DNA of 8,887 bases from JAGOJE01 sp964553715 (GTDB lineage: Bacteria > Pseudomonadota > Alphaproteobacteria > Rickettsiales > Rickettsiaceae), in NCBI GenBank assembly GCA_964553715.1, contig CAZKKY010000032.1:1-8887 (forward strand), read 5' to 3'. Position 1 is the stretch's first letter, and each line of letters opens with the position of its first letter. Made by a program: the position numbers and the translations under genes. A model generated the notes under the pieces. It did no database searches. It was not told the origin of the DNA and saw only the letters and a list, made by a program, of their open reading frames with translations. Positions 6,067-8,887 of this stretch are shown here, piece by piece.

Positions 6067-7331
6067 AACGCTCCTCTCTCAAAATTAGAATATGCCAAAT
6101 ATGCAGAATCTATATCATCGAACTCCTCCATGAGGCTGAATACATTGTCCGTATTATAGTTATAGTACCCTATATGCTCAATATCCTGTATCTTACCTTC
6201 CCAGCAATAATTATTATATTTATATTTTATCAGATATATTCTGACTTTTTCTTGATCAGACGTTGGCCAAGGAATTTCTTTTTTGCACCATATAGTAATA
6301 GAATCAGGAGTAATTCCATATTCGCGCTCATGACTACACCACTCAGACATAGAAGCCATAGCAACAAAGTCTTCTACATTCGGAATTGATGCAATAACTT
6401 CTTCATATGTAAATCCACATTCTATTTTATAAATTCTCTCTAATTCTGCTGCGTAAGCAAAAGCATAATTAAATATTAAGGGATTCCGCGCTAATTCTTT
6501 TAATTTCTCTTTAACTTTATTATGCCCAAGAATAATTAATGAAAATGCTGATTCAAGTTGAATTTCTAATTTCGGGTGGTTAGAAGCAATTTTTAATAAT
6601 CTAACAGACTCCTCAGTATTGATTTGCGCAAGAGCTGCACAGCCACTAACAGCATAACTCAAATGCTTATAATCTTTGTCTATTATCCACTTTTCTATAA
6701 TATGTAAATGGTTTTGTATTGGGTTATAAACAATTTTACCATCTAGAGCCCATTGAGAAAATAATTCGACAATAGCCACAGTCCTAAAGTTATTATGCTT
6801 TAATAATTTTTCTGAATTATTAATAAAAAGATTAACTTGGTCTTCACCAAGGTCAATACAAGCTTTGATTGATCTATAGGTATCATAATTGTCTATATTG
6901 TTATTTTCATCAGACACAAATTCTATAAAAGCTTCAATCGATTCTATGCTCCCTATGCATACTAAAGTTTCTAATATTATTCCTTTGGTATGATCATTGG
7001 AAATTTGATGAAATAGCACTTTTATTATTGGTAGTATGCGCTCAAAATAATATATTAAAATTTCTGTCTTAATCTCTTGATTGCGATTAAAATGCTTTAG
7101 CACCTCTTCTACAGGATTAAATAAGTAGGAATATTTATTTTTGTTAGGAAGTATCTTTAATAACTCAAGAACATAATCAACTTCACCTAAAGTATTAATA
7201 TTCAGCTCTTTTACTAATGCTCTATATTCATCCCCGTTTTTATTATAAAAATTATAATCAAAAACTTTTTCTAACCTATTTAAGTTGTGATTGGGTTTTA
7301 ATATTCTAAATAAAATGTTTTTTAAATGCAT
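6063..7331 (-). CDS. HEAT/ARM-like alpha-helical repeat protein, function unknown
   Basis: A 422-residue soluble protein with no signal peptide or membrane segment. Residues about 85-300 are helix pairs of HEAT or Armadillo type, with recurring patterns such as ILETLVCIGSIESIEAFIEFV (118-138), AVSGCAALAQINTEESVRLL and LESAFSLIILGHNKVKEKLKEL. Such solenoids are usually protein-binding scaffolds. The last 100 residues differ: a possible alpha/beta tail with PDSITIWCKKEIPWP, RIYLIKYKYN and a tyrosine-rich stretch, IGYYNYNTD. That tail loosely recalls the end of other bacterial HEAT-repeat proteins with a WPxxxxxxxxxL(I/F)(R/K)Y(R/K)Y pattern, but I cannot name it. Start ATG has GAGGAAAG upstream and lies within the last 10 bases of the preceding GNAT gene; its stop overlaps the next start. 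G+C is about 25-32% in most blocks, well below its immediate neighbours. Being wedged between two acetyltransferase genes suggests a partner role, but that is a guess. Confidence 0.8.
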   Translation of the reverse strand: MHLKNILFRILKPNHNLNRLEKVFDYNFYNKNGDEYRALVKELNINTLGEVDYVLELLKILPNKNKYSYLFNPVEEVLKHFNRNQEIKTEILIYYFERILPIIKVLFHQISNDHTKGIILETLVCIGSIESIEAFIEFVSDENNNIDNYDTYRSIKACIDLGEDQVNLFINNSEKLLKHNNFRTVAIVELFSQWALDGKIVYNPIQNHLHIIEKWIIDKDYKHLSYAVSGCAALAQINTEESVRLLKIASNHPKLEIQLESAFSLIILGHNKVKEKLKELARNPLIFNYAFAYAAELERIYKIECGFTYEEVIASIPNVEDFVAMASMSEWCSHEREYGITPDSITIWCKKEIPWPTSDQEKVRIYLIKYKYNNYCWEGKIQDIEHIGYYNYNTDNVFSLMEEFDDIDSAYLAYSNFERGAL

Positions 7332-7774
7332 AGATCTTTCCTCATAAAATGGCAGCTAGAATTTTGCGTATAGCCTGGACTCTTCCTCCTACGCTCTTGC
7401 AGAACTATGGCAGGACAAACAAAATCCCCATCGACCCTTGTCTGCCGAAGCTCGTAGAGCGCAGGTAGATGAAAACTCATCGTGGCAACGGTTGCCATGC
7501 TACATCCTGACCTGCGGCCGTAAGTCTCAACTGCTTCCATCAATTGACGTCCTAAACCTTTCTTGCGAGACCATGGATGTACCCACAATTGATCCGTATA
7601 AATGCTGCCAAAAATCATGCTCCCATTGCAACCTGCAATAATCTGGTTGCGCTCATCTCGAATAAAAAATGCAAAAGGATGAGACTGGCCAAGTTCAGGT
7701 GTCTCTTGATTAATTTTTTGGGTGAGAAAATCGATGTCTTCACTTGCAGGAGTGAAGGTGTGCTCAAAGCTCAT
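7322..7774 (-). CDS. GNAT-family acetyltransferase with an atypical C-terminal segment
   Basis: A 150-residue GNAT. The N-terminal two thirds are canonical: strand IIAGCNGSMIFG, then YTDQLWVHPWSRKKGLGRQL (59-78), with the acetyl-CoA loop Arg70-K-K-Gly73-L-Gly75, a helix LMEAVETYGRRSGC and the strand ATVATMSFHLPALYE (94-108). The usual LGF following the FYE/LYE motif is missing: residues 109-134 (LRQTRVDGDF, VCPAIVLQ, ERRRKSPG) are basic and unfamiliar, before a normal-looking end, GYTQNSSCHFMRKDL. That segment could be a tolerated insertion, a pair of compensating frameshifts or a genuine variant; the reading frame stays open. Start ATG overlaps the upstream stop (ATGA) and lacks a Shine-Dalgarno, so coupling is likely. 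The 3' third is 50-55% G+C, among the richest blocks in the window. Substrate unknown; activity uncertain. Confidence 0.82.
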   Translation of the reverse strand: MSFEHTFTPASEDIDFLTQKINQETPELGQSHPFAFFIRDERNQIIAGCNGSMIFGSIYTDQLWVHPWSRKKGLGRQLMEAVETYGRRSGCSMATVATMSFHLPALYELRQTRVDGDFVCPAIVLQERRRKSPGYTQNSSCHFMRKDLCI

Positions 7775-8262
7775 TTCCGAACACCAATATAAATATCAAG
7801 AACAGCTTGCTCAGGATTTTGGCTGCGCTGATCATAAACTTCAAAGTCTGCAATATAAGCCCTTTTTCCACCTAAATCATCTGAACTCATTTTCCATATA
7901 TTTTGCCACATATCGATACATACAGCAGGCATTTGTCCTGGATTTGACGTAAACTTCACATAAGTTTGCGGAAGAATAGTAAGCATTTCAAAGCCCTGAG
8001 GTATATTTTCAAAATCATTGACTTCTTCGCCTAGAAAATAAGTGTACTTGCCATGCTCGTCACTTTCATAACCTGTATAAACAGCAAATACTGTACCTGG
8101 ATTTTTTCTCTCCATAATTTGTGCCTGCATATCACCCGCGAAGAATTTTTGCATGGTAGCCCCTATCTTTGCAGTTTCTGGATTCATCTCTAGTGCGTTT
8201 GAAGTATGGGCAGTAATGCCAACAAGTTTAACTTCCAGTAATGTTATAATAGTTTTATTCAT
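7771..8262 (-). CDS. GyrI-like / Cass2-type effector-binding domain protein
   Basis: A 163-residue stand-alone effector-binding domain, the SHS2-derived fold found at the C-terminus of AraC/MerR multidrug regulators and in GyrI and integron-associated Cass2 proteins. Typical elements are LVGITAHTSN near the start, VFAVYTGYESDEHGKYTYFLGEEV (58-81), IPQGFEMLTILPQTYVKFTSNPGQMP (87-112), a MWQNIWKM helix and the closing YIADFEVYD, whose acidic residues commonly line the ligand cavity in this family. No DNA-binding domain is attached, so it may sequester or sense an organic molecule rather than act as a classical regulator. It overlaps both neighbours by 4 bases (ATGA). Adjacency to a xenobiotic acetyltransferase makes a drug-handling role plausible but untested. 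Confidence 0.88.
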   Translation of the reverse strand: MNKTIITLLEVKLVGITAHTSNALEMNPETAKIGATMQKFFAGDMQAQIMERKNPGTVFAVYTGYESDEHGKYTYFLGEEVNDFENIPQGFEMLTILPQTYVKFTSNPGQMPAVCIDMWQNIWKMSSDDLGGKRAYIADFEVYDQRSQNPEQAVLDIYIGVRK

Positions 8263-8887
8263 TTAATTTCCTTATAAACTGGTTTCAATTCATCTATATT
8301 GCCACTGGTGATAGCCTCAAGATTATCTGTGATTTTTTGCACGTCCCAATCCCACCATTTGAGAGCAAGCAATATTTGGATAGTTTCTTCGTCAAACCTT
8401 TTACGAATTTCTTTTGCAGGGTTTCCTCCTACAATTGTGTAGGCTGGCACATCTTTTGTTACTATGCTGCCAGTACCAATGATAGCACCATCACCAATAT
8501 GAATTCCTGGCATGATAGTAACGCTATTACCAATCCATACGTCATTACCGATGACTGTATCCCCTTTGTTATAAGACTCTAGTGATGCTTTGCTCCACTC
8601 TTTGCCAAATACCTTAAACGGATATGTTGAAAAACCGTTCATCGCATGATTTGAGCCATTCATTATGAAACGTACGCCTGTGGCAATTTGACAAAATTTT
8701 CCTATAATGAGCTTATCTCCCATGAAGTCAAATAGGTAAAGAACATTTTTTTCAAAGTTATAGACGTCTTCAGGATCATCATAATAGGTATAATCACCCA
8801 CAATGATTTGTGGATTTGTGATGATATTTTTTAAGTATACAGTCCTTGTGACGCCTTCTATGGGATAAAGAGTGTTTGGATTTGGAT
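8259..8887 (-). CDS. Vat/CatB-type xenobiotic O-acetyltransferase (5' end cut by window)
   Basis: Left-handed beta-helix (hexapeptide-repeat) acetyltransferase that would use acetyl-CoA to acetylate a hydroxyl on a compound such as chloramphenicol or a streptogramin; the natural substrate cannot be fixed here. The frame stays open to the window edge, giving 208 residues in the window: PNPNTLYPIEGVTRT starts just inside the edge, and only a few N-terminal residues should be missing. A GTG codon at 8801 has been taken as the start in naive reading, but conserved sequence upstream shows it is internal. IIGKFCQIATGV, IMNGSNHAMNGFSTYPF with the catalytic His (residue 80 from the edge), DTVIGNDVWIGNSVTIMPGI, GDGAIIGTGSIVTKDVP, VGGNPAKEIRKRF and KWWDWD are diagnostic. 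Hexapeptide turns are intact, so the enzyme is probably active. It is the first visible gene of the coupled seven-gene run; its stop overlaps the next start (ATGA). The operon promoter lies outside the window. Confidence 0.93.
   Translation of the reverse strand, partial: PNPNTLYPIEGVTRTVYLKNIITNPQIIVGDYTYYDDPEDVYNFEKNVLYLFDFMGDKLIIGKFCQIATGVRFIMNGSNHAMNGFSTYPFKVFGKEWSKASLESYNKGDTVIGNDVWIGNSVTIMPGIHIGDGAIIGTGSIVTKDVPAYTIVGGNPAKEIRKRFDEETIQILLALKWWDWDVQKITDNLEAITSGNIDELKPVYKEIK

Noticed and set aside
7438..7952. Three overlapping plus-strand frames opposite the GNAT and effector-binding genes
   Set aside because: They are antisense to recognisable families and show no plausible ribosome binding sites or motifs.
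4341..8887. Integron cassette array, suggested by the accessory gene content
   Set aside because: Adjacent genes overlap by 4-10 bases, leaving no space for attC sites, and no integrase is present.

Overview
The window is AT-rich (roughly one third G+C by eye, with 60-base blocks from about 23% to 57%). Genes are packed tightly, and all but the first lie on the minus strand. The respiratory oxidase is the short-Q-loop bd type (CIO-like). It sits with a CsaA-type tRNA-binding protein, small acetyltransferases and a GrpB-family protein. This fits an AT-rich proteobacterium, perhaps a host- or protist-associated alpha- or gammaproteobacterium of the Rickettsiales or Legionellales kind. That assignment is inferred from general protein appearance; nothing in the window fixes it.

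Layout from left to right. (1) 87-737, plus strand: an O6-alkylguanine-DNA methyltransferase that looks like an Ada protein whose methylphosphotriester (Cys4-zinc) domain and AraC-type helix-turn-helix have been removed in frame. (2) 729-3280, minus strand: a cytochrome bd (CIO-type) operon, cydA-cydB plus a previously unmarked 50-residue membrane subunit of the DUF2474 type. It is driven by a near-consensus sigma-70 promoter at 3311-3339. The small gene's stop overlaps the end of the convergent ada-like gene. (3) 3377-4219, minus: csaA followed 12 bases later by a GNAT acetyltransferase. (4) 4341 to beyond 8887, minus: seven genes in one tightly coupled transcription unit. In order of transcription they are a Vat/CatB-type xenobiotic acetyltransferase (cut by the window edge), a GyrI-like/Cass2-type effector-binding protein, a GNAT, a HEAT-like-repeat protein of unknown function, a GrpB-GNAT fusion, a DUF2177 membrane protein and a TfoX N-terminal-domain protein. 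Four junctions are 4-base ATGA overlaps, one is a 10-base overlap and one is a short gap.

The cyd genes form one machine: a quinol-oxidising, oxygen-reducing terminal oxidase. The seven-gene operon reads as an accessory stress or xenobiotic set: two standalone acetyltransferases, a fused acetyltransferase and a small-molecule-binding fold, plus proteins of uncertain role. Its base composition is mosaic. The HEAT-like, DUF2177 and TfoX genes are about 23-33% G+C in most sampled blocks, while the CatB-like, effector-binding, GNAT and GrpB-GNAT genes are mostly 40-55%. The junctions are nonetheless seamless, which suggests an operon assembled from genes of different origin. No RNA gene, CRISPR array, insertion sequence or integron attC-like site was recognised.
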